Assembly (NCBI RefSeq): GCF_000013665.1
Contig: NC_007912.1
Coordinates: forward strand, 4,773,684 to 4,837,683
Direction: 5' to 3'
Length of the DNA: 64,000 nucleotides
Origin: Saccharophagus degradans 2-40
GTDB lineage: Bacteria; Pseudomonadota; Gammaproteobacteria; Pseudomonadales; Cellvibrionaceae
The notes beneath the pieces were generated by a model. The model did not search any database. It was not told the DNA's origin and saw only the letters and a list, made by a program, of their open reading frames with translations. The translations under genes and the position numbers were made by a program. Shown here piece after piece: positions 54,026 through 63,298 of the stretch (its first letter is position 1; each line of letters starts with the position of its first letter).

Positions 54026-54733
54026 CTAACGCCCGCCCCTATTCGTCATCGCCTCCCTTAGCCTATCGGCAAATTGATCTGACCCACTCTTAGTACCACA
54101 AGGCGCATATGCCCAAAGTGCCCCATCCAGCCGATCTGAACCAACGGTTTCCAACAATACTGCACAACCGGTTTCGGTTCGCACCAAAGTTTGGCCCGCG
54201 ATTGTTTGCTCTGTTTTCACCGCTTCTGCTTTTATAGCAGGGGCTAAATTAGCTAATCTTTGCGCTTCTTGTCGCTGCCTGTTTACGCGCGGATCGAAGG
54301 CCGCAGTGGGGTTAGAGTTGGCGCTTCGCGAAGCTTGCAGGGCTTGCTCAACACTTACTGACACCTCACTATCGTATCGAAACAATCCGCTTTCACCCGT
54401 GGTAACCAACTCAGTTTCTACTGTTTTTACTTCACTAACGTTTGGCTCACTTTTATTAGCAGAGGGAGCAGCAATGGGCTTAGGCGGAATTGGCACGACT
54501 GGAACAGGCATTGGCGGTTCAACCGGAATGGCCGGTGCAACAAGCTGCGGCACATTAAGCGTTACCGTAACCGACGTACTTTGCGGCGTGGGGCTTGCCT
54601 TAAGCCAAAGCCACAGCAGCGTTAAGCCTACCGTATGCAATACAAGCGACAGTAACCAACCTACCGGTATACCAGCAGAGCGAATTGGCGACGGCTCGTC
54701 CCACTCCATGTTTGTCACTGGGGTTGTTATCAT
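54026..54733 (-). CDS. TonB-like membrane-anchored protein without TonB domain
   Basis: About 235 residues from the ATG at 54733 (an upstream TTG frame extension lacks support). One N-terminal span (GWLLSLVLHTVGLTLLWLWL) preceded by a short cytoplasmic part, then a Pro-rich periplasmic stretch (PVEPPMPVPVVPIPPKPIAAP, ~60-85), as in TonB. The C-terminal ~120 residues are not a TonB fold; they hold two Cys (TGCAVLLETV, YAPCGTKSG) that could form a disulphide. Function unknown. Confidence 0.65.
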   Translation of the reverse strand: MITTPVTNMEWDEPSPIRSAGIPVGWLLSLVLHTVGLTLLWLWLKASPTPQSTSVTVTLNVPQLVAPAIPVEPPMPVPVVPIPPKPIAAPSANKSEPNVSEVKTVETELVTTGESGLFRYDSEVSVSVEQALQASRSANSNPTAAFDPRVNRQRQEAQRLANLAPAIKAEAVKTEQTIAGQTLVRTETGCAVLLETVGSDRLDGALWAYAPCGTKSGSDQFADRLREAMTNRGGR

Positions 54734-54891
54734 CGTATGCTTAGCTAATATTGAATATAAAACCACAGGCAAAACTAAACGCCGCTAAAGCGTAATGCTG
54801 TATTCAAGTAGCGCACTGTGAAATATGGTTATTCGACTTAGCCACAACTATTTAGTTCGAAAATTATTAACAACCCCAAATAGGCATCGCC

Positions 54892-55206
54892 ATGGCACTA
54901 TTCAGCTCTAAAACTTGGCCGCAATGGATTGCCGACTACCGCCTTAGCCACACCCACCCAGTTAACGAAGCCTGCCATCTGGTGGGTATTCCAGTTATTG
55001 TTATTTCGCTTTTCTGGCTACCCATTGCATGGCTAACCCATACCCCCTACTGGCCAGCAATTACATTATTTATAGTGGGTTGGATACTGCAATTTGTGGG
55101 GCACTACTACGAAAAAAAATGGCCAGAATTTTTTAACGACTGGCGCTTTTTATTTGTAGGCGTGAGGTGGTGGTTAGATAAGGTGGGAATAAAAAAGAGT
55201 TGCTAG
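54892..55206 (+). CDS. DUF962/Mpo1-like membrane protein
   Basis: 104 residues. Pattern YRLSHTHPVNEACHLVGIPVIVISLFWL with conserved His, second span ITLFIVGWILQFVGHYYEKKWPEFF. Homologues of yeast Mpo1 oxidise 2-hydroxy fatty acids; the His ligands are present, but the activity is not shown for bacteria of this type. Its stop codon lies in the first unit of a heptamer repeat. Confidence 0.85.
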   Translation: MALFSSKTWPQWIADYRLSHTHPVNEACHLVGIPVIVISLFWLPIAWLTHTPYWPAITLFIVGWILQFVGHYYEKKWPEFFNDWRFLFVGVRWWLDKVGIKKSC

Positions 55207-55227
55207 TTGCTAGTTGCTAGTTGCTAG
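55200..55227. repeat. Heptanucleotide tandem array (TTGCTAG)x4
   Basis: Four perfect copies overlapping the stop codon of the DUF962 gene. Confidence 0.95.
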
Positions 55228-55306
55228 CAATTATTGAACAACATTCTATACTGCTAATTCTTCAATGGTGGGCAGTGCCCACCCGCGAGCTGTCCACTAA
55301 TAATAA

Positions 55307-57355
55307 TCACCCTACTTTATGATTATTCCCCAAGGCATTGTTATATTTTTTATGCCACGCTAAAAATTCGGTTTCGGGAACGGGCTTAGAGAAGTAGTAA
55401 CCTTGAAAACAATGGCAGCCCAAATCTAATAATGTTTGCAGTTGACTTTCGGTTTCTACGCCTTCCGCCACCATAGTTAAATCTAAGCCTTTTGCTAATG
55501 ATGTAATCCCTCGCGTTAGCCTTCTATCTTGCTCACTGGTATCTATATTGGCAATAAACGATCTATCTAGTTTGATAATATCAATTGGTAGGGTACGCAA
55601 ATAATTAAGCGATGAGTAGCCTGTGCCAAAATCATCCAAGCTAATGGTAAAGCCAATAGATTTAATTGCGTGAACCACTTTTTGCGCTTTGTCTGGGTCG
55701 GCAATAAGCACCGCTTCGGTAATTTCTATTTCCAGTAAATCGGGGCTAATACCTGCGCTGGCAACGGCTTCTTTTAGCACTTCAACAATTTTAAAAGAGC
55801 GAAAATGCCTACCCGATAAGTTCACGGCAATAGGTACGGGTTTATCAAACCTAGCAGCCCATTCTTTTAATTTTTTGCAGCACTCTCTTATTACGTAGTA
55901 GTCAATCTCGCGAATAAGAGGTGTTTCTTCTGCATAGGGTATAAATTTATCTGGCGTTAAAAAACCCTCTTCCGGGTGCTGCCAGCGCACCAGCGCTTCG
56001 CAACCTGCCACCTCGCCGGTTTCTGCCAGCACTTTGGGTTGAAAATAAATAATTAATTGATTATCTAAAATGGCGGGCTCTAAATCGCGTTGAATCATCA
56101 AGCGGTAGTGCACTTCTTCCTGCATACCGTGCGAAAATAAACTAAACCTATTTTTACCACCGTCTTTAGCATGGTACATGGCCACATCGGCGTGGCGCTT
56201 AAGCACACCCACTGTTTCGCCATGCTGCGGGTAAATGGCGCCGCCAATCGAAACAGCGGTTTTAATTTTATCGTCTTTAATTACAATGTCTTCACTTAAC
56301 GCAAACAGAATATTATTTGCTATTTGGCGCGCATCAAACTCGGTTTCTATATCGGTGGCCAAAATAATAAACTCATCGCCACCCAGCCTGCACACTAAAT
56401 CTTCTGCCCGCACAGAAGCTTTTAACCTTTGCGCCACACCAATCAATAACTCATCGCCATAATCGTGACCCTTGGTGTCGTTAATGGTTTTAAAGTCGTC
56501 TAAATCTAGCAGCAAGCACACAAACTTGTTACCACAGCGGCGGGCGTGCTCAATGCATAAGCCAAAGCGCTCGTTTAATAAGGCGCGGTTTGGCAAGCCG
56601 GTGAGGTTATCGTGAAACGCGCGAAAACGAAATTCTTCTGCAAGTTTTTCTAACTCTAGAGTGCGATGACTTACTTGCTTTTCAAGCATCGCATCGCGTT
56701 GCTCTACCTGCTCAAGCATGCTGTTGAATGTTTTTGCCAACCTGCCTATTTCATCTTCACTGAATATTTCTGCGCGCAAACTGTAATCGCGGGTTTTGGC
56801 AACTCGCTGCGAGGTGTTATGCAACGCGAGAATGGATTCAAATATCATCCCCTGTACAGCCAACGACAATAAAAACGCCACCCCCAATGCAATAACTAGC
56901 GTAGTTATACTGAATAAAATGGTTTTGGATATACCAGAGCTTATCTCTGCATCAGAAACATAAACCACCAGTGTACCAATTTCGTCGCCACTAAACACAA
57001 TAGGTTTACTTATCGAGAAATCAGCGCCCCCTACAATATACCCATCTTTAGTAACGTGCTCTGAAAATACTTTTTCGGCTAAATCTAGTACTTCTACTTT
57101 TAATATTGCGGGGTCAGATTTAAACGAAGAGAGAATTTCTGACGTGGTTTTTTCATCATCAAACAGTACAGAAGCAGAAATATTCTGGCTAATAATATTC
57201 GCTTCAATATTTAAGCGTGCATCTAAGTTTGTTTTGGCTGTATGGTACTGCATTGCAAAAATAGCAACATCAATTACCAGCGTGGTAACAAATACAATGC
57301 CTAGAGTACTGGCTAGTATTTTTGGCTTTATATCTAAATTACGTAAAAAACTCAT
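55307..57355 (-). CDS. YfiN-like CHASE8-HAMP-GGDEF-EAL protein
   Basis: 682 residues. Span 1 (ILASTLGIVFVTTLVIDVAIFAM), a ~110-residue CHASE8-like periplasmic domain (NIEANIISQNISASVLFDDEKTTSEIL), span 2 (TTLVIALGVAFLLSLAVQG), HAMP, then GGDEF with the signature LGGDEF and RAED inhibitory site five residues before it, and EAL with EALVRW, EITEAVLI, DDFGTGYSSLNYL and AEGVET. Both catalytic domains look active. Unlike classical YfiN it carries an EAL domain. It overlaps the YfiR-like gene by four bases. Confidence 0.9.
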   Translation of the reverse strand: MSFLRNLDIKPKILASTLGIVFVTTLVIDVAIFAMQYHTAKTNLDARLNIEANIISQNISASVLFDDEKTTSEILSSFKSDPAILKVEVLDLAEKVFSEHVTKDGYIVGGADFSISKPIVFSGDEIGTLVVYVSDAEISSGISKTILFSITTLVIALGVAFLLSLAVQGMIFESILALHNTSQRVAKTRDYSLRAEIFSEDEIGRLAKTFNSMLEQVEQRDAMLEKQVSHRTLELEKLAEEFRFRAFHDNLTGLPNRALLNERFGLCIEHARRCGNKFVCLLLDLDDFKTINDTKGHDYGDELLIGVAQRLKASVRAEDLVCRLGGDEFIILATDIETEFDARQIANNILFALSEDIVIKDDKIKTAVSIGGAIYPQHGETVGVLKRHADVAMYHAKDGGKNRFSLFSHGMQEEVHYRLMIQRDLEPAILDNQLIIYFQPKVLAETGEVAGCEALVRWQHPEEGFLTPDKFIPYAEETPLIREIDYYVIRECCKKLKEWAARFDKPVPIAVNLSGRHFRSFKIVEVLKEAVASAGISPDLLEIEITEAVLIADPDKAQKVVHAIKSIGFTISLDDFGTGYSSLNYLRTLPIDIIKLDRSFIANIDTSEQDRRLTRGITSLAKGLDLTMVAEGVETESQLQTLLDLGCHCFQGYYFSKPVPETEFLAWHKKYNNALGNNHKVG

Positions 57356-57912
57356 TTGCCCTCCTTCTGCGAAAGGCGCATTAGCTTAGAGCTAACATTG
57401 AATTTCTTATCGTCTAATAGGGGTTTATTTATTTCAAATTTAAGCTTACTCTCTTTGCTATATAAATGAATATCGCCACGCTTTCGTACATCGTCACCCT
57501 CAGTAATTATAAGCGTGTAGTCGACAACACCTCTAGCATCACTGGGGTAACTCATTCCTTCAGCCAAGTAAAACATATGGCAAAGTATTTTTTTTGACGC
57601 TGCATCTACGCCCGCAGCGTTTGCTTTACTTATATCTACAATGTGTAGTTGATTCGAACCTGTCTGCTTGCCCTCTAGTGTTGACAACTGATAGAGATCT
57701 TTTTCACTATTGCTCAGCACACACAAATTAAACGTTTGGTTTTCAAAAACGTAAGGGGTTGGCCATTCGATAAAATGGGAGAAATAGAATAGGTAAGCAC
57801 TACGCAACGCACTCACATCTTGCTTACCGGCAAGCGCGCTTTGCGCACTAAACGGGAAAGTAAGTATAACGATCAATAAAACATGCTTCGCAATTAATTG
57901 CATACAGCGCAC
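57352..57912 (-). CDS. YfiR-type periplasmic protein (DUF4154)
   Basis: 186 residues. Signal peptide (LIAKHVLLIVILTFPFSAQSALA), then SALRSAYLFYFSHFIEWP, FNLCVLSNSEKDLYQL, HIVDISKANAAGVDAASKKILCHMFYLA and ARGVVDYTLIITEGDDVRKRGDIHLYSKESKLKFEINKPLLDDKKFNVSSKLMRLSQ, the full DUF4154 course with two Cys that can pair. In Pseudomonas YfiR binds the periplasmic part of YfiN and keeps its cyclase off. Same role likely for the protein encoded next. Confidence 0.9.
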   Translation of the reverse strand: MRCMQLIAKHVLLIVILTFPFSAQSALAGKQDVSALRSAYLFYFSHFIEWPTPYVFENQTFNLCVLSNSEKDLYQLSTLEGKQTGSNQLHIVDISKANAAGVDAASKKILCHMFYLAEGMSYPSDARGVVDYTLIITEGDDVRKRGDIHLYSKESKLKFEINKPLLDDKKFNVSSKLMRLSQKEGK

Positions 57913-59916
57913 TTAGTACTCATGTGTCAACGTAATCATGCCATGCGGCCCCACATACATGCCCGCAGAAGAAAAAGCCTCTCGCACAGCTTGAATGTCT
58001 TTGCTACCTATATTCTTTAACTGTAACGCAATAGAAGTAGATTCCGAATGCTGATAGCGCAGTCCCAAATCGATAGTGTTGATATCTTCTATTTCAGCCT
58101 GAGAGGTTTCGTAATTAGATCGATACATCCACCAAGCACTAAATGTAAGCGCATCAGTAACGTTATAATTTGAACGCAACGAAAGTGTGTTCTCCCAACC
58201 TACATAATTTTTTATATTCGACTTGGTGATAGACGCTTGCACATCCCACTTTCTACTTAATTGGCTACCCAGATTAAACTCATAACCAGAAGACTCGAAT
58301 TCTTCATTGCCATCAAATACAGCATGTTGAATTAAAGCTATGGGCAAATTCGGCAAAGCAGGGTACAACTCAGGCTCACCAATAGGTGCAACACTAATGT
58401 TGTACTTATACTCGTTTTTAAATAGCGCAGCATCGATATAACTATTGCCCCAAGTAACCCGGTAGCCCAGCTCTAGTGCATCGGTAACGGTATTGCGGTT
58501 CCCCCGCATATCGCTAATAACAATAACAATGGGCAAGGGGTTACCAAGTGTATTGGCAGGAATGATTTCATAGGGGGCGTTTTTCGCATCGGTTAGCGCA
58601 CGGGAAGGGGTAGAAGCCGCCCGTGAGGCCGCCGCCCAAATACGCTGCGAATCGCTTACCAGCCACATCAAACGCATTGATGGCTGTAGGCTGGTACCAC
58701 TTATTTGGTTTTCATCTACACGAGCAGATAAGGTAGCCTGCCACTTATCACTTAGGGATATGGTATCGCTTAAAAACGCACCATAAGAGGCAATATTTTC
58801 ATTTTCGTCTATAAAATTTATAAAATAATCTACTTGATTAAACGACGACAAATTAATTGAAGAGTAACTAAAGCGGCTATTCACCCCCATACTTAACGCG
58901 TGTATTCCCACCGTGCCACTAAGCTCTAAATCCGCCTGCAGGTTTCTTGAATCCCAATAATAAAAATTACTTTGTCGATCGGTTTGATCTAAAGCGGTGC
59001 GCACATTCCAGCGCCAATTTTCATCCAATGCGCGCTGATAATTCACTTGGATAGAGCCACCAATTAACTCTTCACTTTTAAGAATATATTCTCTACGAAC
59101 TGGGTCGGTAAATATATTGGACCATATTGGGCCTATATCACCACCAAAAGCTTCAACATAAATTTGTAAATTACTTTTATCATCGTTGCGCTGTACTTGA
59201 GTTGATACCCGCCAATCGCGACCATCCTTTTCTTGCAGGTCGAATTCGGCATTTTCTAAACCGGCAATCACCCCAAAATGACCGCTAACGGCGTAATCCC
59301 AATCGTTATTTAATTTGCCCGATTGACGTAGATTTACCCCCTGTCGGTGGTGCTCGCCCGCCCACACTTCAACATTGGTGCTGGGCTTTTCGCCAGCAGA
59401 GTAGGTAATAATATTTATTATGCCGTTTACGGCATTAGCGCCCCAAGCAGCAGCATTAGGGCCGCGAATAACTTCAATTTGTTTTATATCGGCTAAGTTG
59501 TAGTTAAGCTCGTTCCAATTAACGCCACTGAATACGGAGTTATACAGGCTTTTACCGTTAACCATTACCAGCACAAAGCGGGAGAATTGGCCGCCGGCCC
59601 CGCGAATACTCACCGACCATTCGTGTGCCCCCACCTGATCGGCAGTCACACCGGGCGCCATGCGTAATGCCTCGGGAATATTGCGCGCACCCGATAAGCG
59701 GATATCTTCGGCACTAATAACAAAGGCGGCATAGGGTACATCTAACCCTTTTGCGCGGTTTTTACCCGCAGATTCCACCTCTATTTCCATATCTACTAAC
59801 TGCTCAATACCCATTTCTATTAGGTCAGCGGCGGTTTGCCCTTCGGCATACGTACCTGTAGGTAGAATCAAAAACGAGGCTGCACACAGTGTGGCTGTGT
59901 GAAAAGTTTTTTTCAT
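57913..59916 (-). CDS. TonB-dependent receptor of the YfiR/YfiN operon
   Basis: 667 residues with signal peptide (ATLCAASFLILPTGTYA). Plug: DVPYAAFVISAEDIRLSGARNIPEALRMAPGV, VLVMVNGKSLYNSVFSGVNW, IKQIEVIRGPNAAAWGANAVNGIINIIT; barrel ends with ITLTHEY. The stop lies one base before the yfiR-like start, so the three genes are one operon. In classical systems an OmpA-type lipoprotein (YfiB) sequesters YfiR; here a TonB receptor takes its place. Ligand unknown. Confidence 0.88.
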   Translation of the reverse strand: MKKTFHTATLCAASFLILPTGTYAEGQTAADLIEMGIEQLVDMEIEVESAGKNRAKGLDVPYAAFVISAEDIRLSGARNIPEALRMAPGVTADQVGAHEWSVSIRGAGGQFSRFVLVMVNGKSLYNSVFSGVNWNELNYNLADIKQIEVIRGPNAAAWGANAVNGIINIITYSAGEKPSTNVEVWAGEHHRQGVNLRQSGKLNNDWDYAVSGHFGVIAGLENAEFDLQEKDGRDWRVSTQVQRNDDKSNLQIYVEAFGGDIGPIWSNIFTDPVRREYILKSEELIGGSIQVNYQRALDENWRWNVRTALDQTDRQSNFYYWDSRNLQADLELSGTVGIHALSMGVNSRFSYSSINLSSFNQVDYFINFIDENENIASYGAFLSDTISLSDKWQATLSARVDENQISGTSLQPSMRLMWLVSDSQRIWAAASRAASTPSRALTDAKNAPYEIIPANTLGNPLPIVIVISDMRGNRNTVTDALELGYRVTWGNSYIDAALFKNEYKYNISVAPIGEPELYPALPNLPIALIQHAVFDGNEEFESSGYEFNLGSQLSRKWDVQASITKSNIKNYVGWENTLSLRSNYNVTDALTFSAWWMYRSNYETSQAEIEDINTIDLGLRYQHSESTSIALQLKNIGSKDIQAVREAFSSAGMYVGPHGMITLTHEY

Positions 59917-60120
59917 GGCTCCAACTCAATATTCCAATATCCCTTTGAGTATAGTCGGCTATTTATACTCCGCAGGCGCAGTGCAGCCTCTGCTTATGCT
60001 TTTTTTGTTGGGATTACTCTGGCTTATGCCAAATCGATACGATTTGCCGCAATTTAACGACAAGAAACCGGTTACAATGCGCGCCCTACGTAAATATCAA
60101 CATTCATTCAGGACCCAACT

Positions 60121-61284
60121 TTGAAGCGCCTTACTTTATATTCCGGCCCCGCGTTTACCTGCTACTTTATGTCGTTTGTTGTAGGCCTATTATTCGCGCT
60201 AGTGATGCCCACCTTGAGTGTATTAGTGGCCAAGGGGCTGGGCGTACGTCCGTTTTTGGTGGGAGTATTTTTTGTAGCTATGGCTGCGAGCAGTATTGTG
60301 TTCTCTCACATGCTGGCCACTTGGTCCGATAAAGTTAACGACCGCCGCCCTCTAATAATGGCCGGTATGCTATTTGGCGCGGCGTCGTGTTTGGTGTTTG
60401 CATTTTCTAGTAATTATTGGGTGCTGCTAGGGTTGGGCTCCACCCTGTTTAGCCTCTCGTTTGCGTTTACCTCGCAAATGTTTGCCCACGCCCGCGAATT
60501 TGCCGACCAGCGTTTAACCCTTGGCCAAAACACGCTGTTTAACTCTATTGTGCGCGCAGGTATCGCTGTTGCCTGGGTATCTGGGCCGCCCATCGGGTTT
60601 GCGCTGTACAACTATTTGGGTATTCAAAGGCATTACACCTACGTGGCCATTGCCTATATTGCCGCCGGGCTTCTTGCTTGGCTGGCGCTGCCCAAGGCAG
60701 AAAAATTTGATACCAGCGCCTTGGCGCCCATCCCAGCCAGTCACAAGCAACAAGTAGTAATAGCGATAATTGCCTTCGCGTTTTTATATGCCTGCAACCA
60801 AACCTACTTGATTGCGCTCCCCCTGTATTTACCAGAGCACCTAGGTTTAGACAGTAGCTACGCTGGCTGGATTATGGGTACCGCTGCCGCGCTAGAAATA
60901 CCTATTATGATTTTTGGCGGCTGGCTAGGCACGCGCTACCCACTTATTGCGCTTATACGCATAGGCGGCCTGTGCGCAGCGGCACTTTACCTAGGCATTT
61001 GGAATGCCACAGCCCTATGGCAGTTATTCGTACTACAGCTACTAAACGCGGTGTTTATTGGGTTTGTGGCCGGGCTAGGTATGACGTGGTTTCAAGATAT
61101 GATGCCCGGCAAAGCGGGCGCGGCATCGGCACTGTACTTGAACGCCAATAATATAGGTAACTTACTGGGCAGTTTGGTTATTGCAGTATTTGCCGAAGCC
61201 TTAGGCTACCGGCATATCTTTTTGATTATGATTGCCATTGCGGCTTGCGCGGTGGTGACGCTATCGTTATTGGATAAGAGATAG
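60121..61284 (+). CDS. MFS transporter, sugar-efflux (SetA) type
   Basis: 387 residues, twelve membrane spans, TTG start with CAGGA upstream. MFS loop between spans 2 and 3: HMLATWSDKVNDRRPLIM; TSQMFAHAREFADQRLTLGQNTLFNSIVRAGIAVAWVSGPPIGFALYNYLG resembles the SetA/SotB family region around span 5. Probably exports sugars or glycosides across the inner membrane; substrate not determinable. It is divergent from the TonB-receptor operon. Confidence 0.82.
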   Translation: MKRLTLYSGPAFTCYFMSFVVGLLFALVMPTLSVLVAKGLGVRPFLVGVFFVAMAASSIVFSHMLATWSDKVNDRRPLIMAGMLFGAASCLVFAFSSNYWVLLGLGSTLFSLSFAFTSQMFAHAREFADQRLTLGQNTLFNSIVRAGIAVAWVSGPPIGFALYNYLGIQRHYTYVAIAYIAAGLLAWLALPKAEKFDTSALAPIPASHKQQVVIAIIAFAFLYACNQTYLIALPLYLPEHLGLDSSYAGWIMGTAAALEIPIMIFGGWLGTRYPLIALIRIGGLCAAALYLGIWNATALWQLFVLQLLNAVFIGFVAGLGMTWFQDMMPGKAGAASALYLNANNIGNLLGSLVIAVFAEALGYRHIFLIMIAIAACAVVTLSLLDKR

Positions 61285-61290
61285 CTTACA

Positions 61291-61385
61291 GGAACAGGGA
61301 ACAGGGAACAGGGAACAGGGAACAGGGAACAGGGAACAGGGAACAGGGAACAGGGAACAGGGAACAGGGAACAGGGAACAGGGAA
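61291..61385. repeat. Heptanucleotide tandem array (GGAACAG)x13.6
   Basis: Thirteen perfect copies plus four bases, between the MFS stop and its terminator. Longest of the three heptamer arrays in the window; likely variable between strains. Confidence 0.97.
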
Positions 61386-61391
61386 TGAAAC

Positions 61392-61428
61392 AGGCTTGGC
61401 GATTTTCCGTCAAGCCTTTTGGTTTTTT
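61392..61428 (+). terminator. Rho-independent terminator after the MFS gene
   Basis: Stem AGGCTTG/CAAGCCT (extended by GCG/CGT) followed by TTTTGGTTTTTT on the plus strand. Confidence 0.85.
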
Positions 61429-61454
61429 CTTTACAACTCCGCACTGGAACTGGT

Positions 61455-62732
61455 TTATTCGAAGTTAGTTTTTTCGCCTTCGGTTCTGGCTATAATTGTT
61501 GCGCAGCAGCTGTCGCTAAATACGTTTACGGCGGTGCGCATCATATCCAGAATTCTATCGGTAACCAGTAGTAAGCCAATGCCCTCTAAGGGTAAGCCTA
61601 CAGCGGTAAGAATAACCGTAATAGCCATAAGGCTTGCAGAGGGTATGCCGGCAACGCCAATAGAGGTGAGCAGCGCAATAAGCACAATGGTAAATTGCAC
61701 ACCAATGGTTAAATCTAAACCGTACGCCTGTGCAATAAACATGGCTGCCACACACTCATACAATGCGGTGCCGTCCATGTTAATGGTTGCGCCCAAGGGT
61801 AAAACAAACGAGCTGGTGCGCTTAGATACCCCAGCGTTTTTCTCTACACAATCCATTGTTAATGGCAGCGTGCCCGAAGACGATGCAGTCGAAAAAGCAG
61901 TAAGCAGGGCCGGCGCCATAAACGCAATTTGGCGGTAAGGGTTTTTCACTCCTCCCAAATAACGCAGTAACAGCGGCATAACAACCAGTACGTGTATGGC
62001 AAGTGCAAAGGTGACGGTAAAAAAGAACACTGCCAAGTTGGCCAAAATTTCCAACCCGGTACCAGCAATAGTAACCGTAACCAAGCCAAACACCCCCAGC
62101 GGGGCAAATTTCATTACCAGCATGGTGATTTTCATCATCACCTCAGAAACGCCGGTCCAAAAATTCATTAACGTCTCGCTGGCCGCCGGTGCCACGCGCA
62201 CCATAAAAAAGCCGAACAACAAACCAAAAGTAATTAGCCCCAGCATTTGCCCTTCGGCAGCCGCCTCGACCAAATTGGGCGGTACCATGCGCAAAAATAC
62301 GGCAGCTACATCACCCAAACCGCGCCCTTCTACTTTGGCTAACTGCTGGTCTACTTGCTCGGTAGAGCTAAGGTTTAATTGATCGCGCGCCGGCTCACCG
62401 TTAATTTCACCCGGCGTCATCACGTTTACCACCAGCAAGCCAACCAAAATGGCTATGGTGCTGCTAAGCGCATAAAAGCTTAATGCCTTTGCGCCCAAGC
62501 GCCCTAGATCTGCCCCTTTACCCATGCCCGCTACGCCGCAAATAATGGACGACAGTACCAGCGGCACAATAATCATTTTTAACGCGTTAAGAAAAAATGT
62601 GCCTATAAATTCACCGGCATTCACAATGGCCTTTGCCCAGGTGGCATCGCCAGCAAAATTGACTACGCCCCCCACCAAAAATGCGGCTGCAATAGCGATA
62701 AGAATTTGCCAGTGAAGTTTTAGCTTTAACAT
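61455..62732 (-). CDS. Dicarboxylate/amino acid:cation symporter (DAACS family)
   Basis: 425 residues, about eight spans plus two re-entrant loops. Family motifs: FIGTFFLNALKMIIVPLVLSSIICGVAGMG, the Ser-rich hairpin TAFSTASSSGTLPLTMDCVEKNAGVSKRTSSFVLPLGATINMDGTALYECVAAMFIAQ, and GIPSASLMAITVILTAVGLPLEGIGLLLVTDRILDMMRTAVNVFSDSCCATIIA. A cation-coupled importer of glutamate/aspartate or C4-dicarboxylates. Monocistronic. Confidence 0.93.
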   Translation of the reverse strand: MLKLKLHWQILIAIAAAFLVGGVVNFAGDATWAKAIVNAGEFIGTFFLNALKMIIVPLVLSSIICGVAGMGKGADLGRLGAKALSFYALSSTIAILVGLLVVNVMTPGEINGEPARDQLNLSSTEQVDQQLAKVEGRGLGDVAAVFLRMVPPNLVEAAAEGQMLGLITFGLLFGFFMVRVAPAASETLMNFWTGVSEVMMKITMLVMKFAPLGVFGLVTVTIAGTGLEILANLAVFFFTVTFALAIHVLVVMPLLLRYLGGVKNPYRQIAFMAPALLTAFSTASSSGTLPLTMDCVEKNAGVSKRTSSFVLPLGATINMDGTALYECVAAMFIAQAYGLDLTIGVQFTIVLIALLTSIGVAGIPSASLMAITVILTAVGLPLEGIGLLLVTDRILDMMRTAVNVFSDSCCATIIARTEGEKTNFE

Positions 62733-62887
62733 AGGGGCGCCTTATTATGGTAACGAGCTAACAATAAAGACGTGCGATTTATTCGCGCGGACTCTTTGCT
62801 CGAACTTATTCCGAAGGTGGATATTGCAGCTAGGTTTTACCACAGCCATTACCACAGCTGCAAATGCGGTAGGTGCATGTGCCAGTA

Positions 62888-63163
62888 TTAATCCACTAGC
62901 GCATCTTTTAACTTTTTACCCGGTTTAAAGGCTGGCAGCACACTGGCTGCAATATTGATAGCAGCCCCCGTTTGCGGATTGCGACCTTGGCGCGCGGCGC
63001 GCTCGCGGGTAATAAACGAACCGAAGCCTACCAAGTTAACCGAATCTTTGCGCGCTAACGCGTTGGTAATATGGTCAAAAATGGCCGAAACCGCATCGTC
63101 GGCTTGCCTAGGTGAAAGGTCTGCGGCATTGGCCACGGCTTCAACAAGATCAGATTTACGCAC
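62888..63163 (-). CDS. HU/IHF-family nucleoid protein
   Basis: 91 residues from a GTG at 63163 (AAGGA eight bases before); this gives the canonical start MRKSDLVEAVANAADLSPRQADDAVSAIF. DNA-binding arm motif GFGSFITRERAARQGRNPQTGAAINIAASVLPAFKPGKKLKDAL, with the intercalating Pro region changed to NPQTG. Length is that of HU. Bends and compacts DNA; IHF, abundant in such organisms, often assists sigma-54 promoters, but this chain reads as HU. Confidence 0.9.
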   Translation of the reverse strand: MRKSDLVEAVANAADLSPRQADDAVSAIFDHITNALARKDSVNLVGFGSFITRERAARQGRNPQTGAAINIAASVLPAFKPGKKLKDALVD

Positions 63164-63298
63164 TAGTAGATTCCTTTTAAATAAAAATACACATACAACA
63201 CAGCTATTATTGGCCAAACCGTTAAGTTCACTCGCTGCGCAACCTATGCTTGTCAGGTTACACTACACGCTCTAATTGTAGATGACGAAAAGTAAATT

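Noticed and set aside
59915-60124. 69-residue plus-strand frame before the MFS gene
   Set aside because: It overlaps the TonB-receptor start on the other strand and fills the only space for two divergent promoters; no ribosome site.
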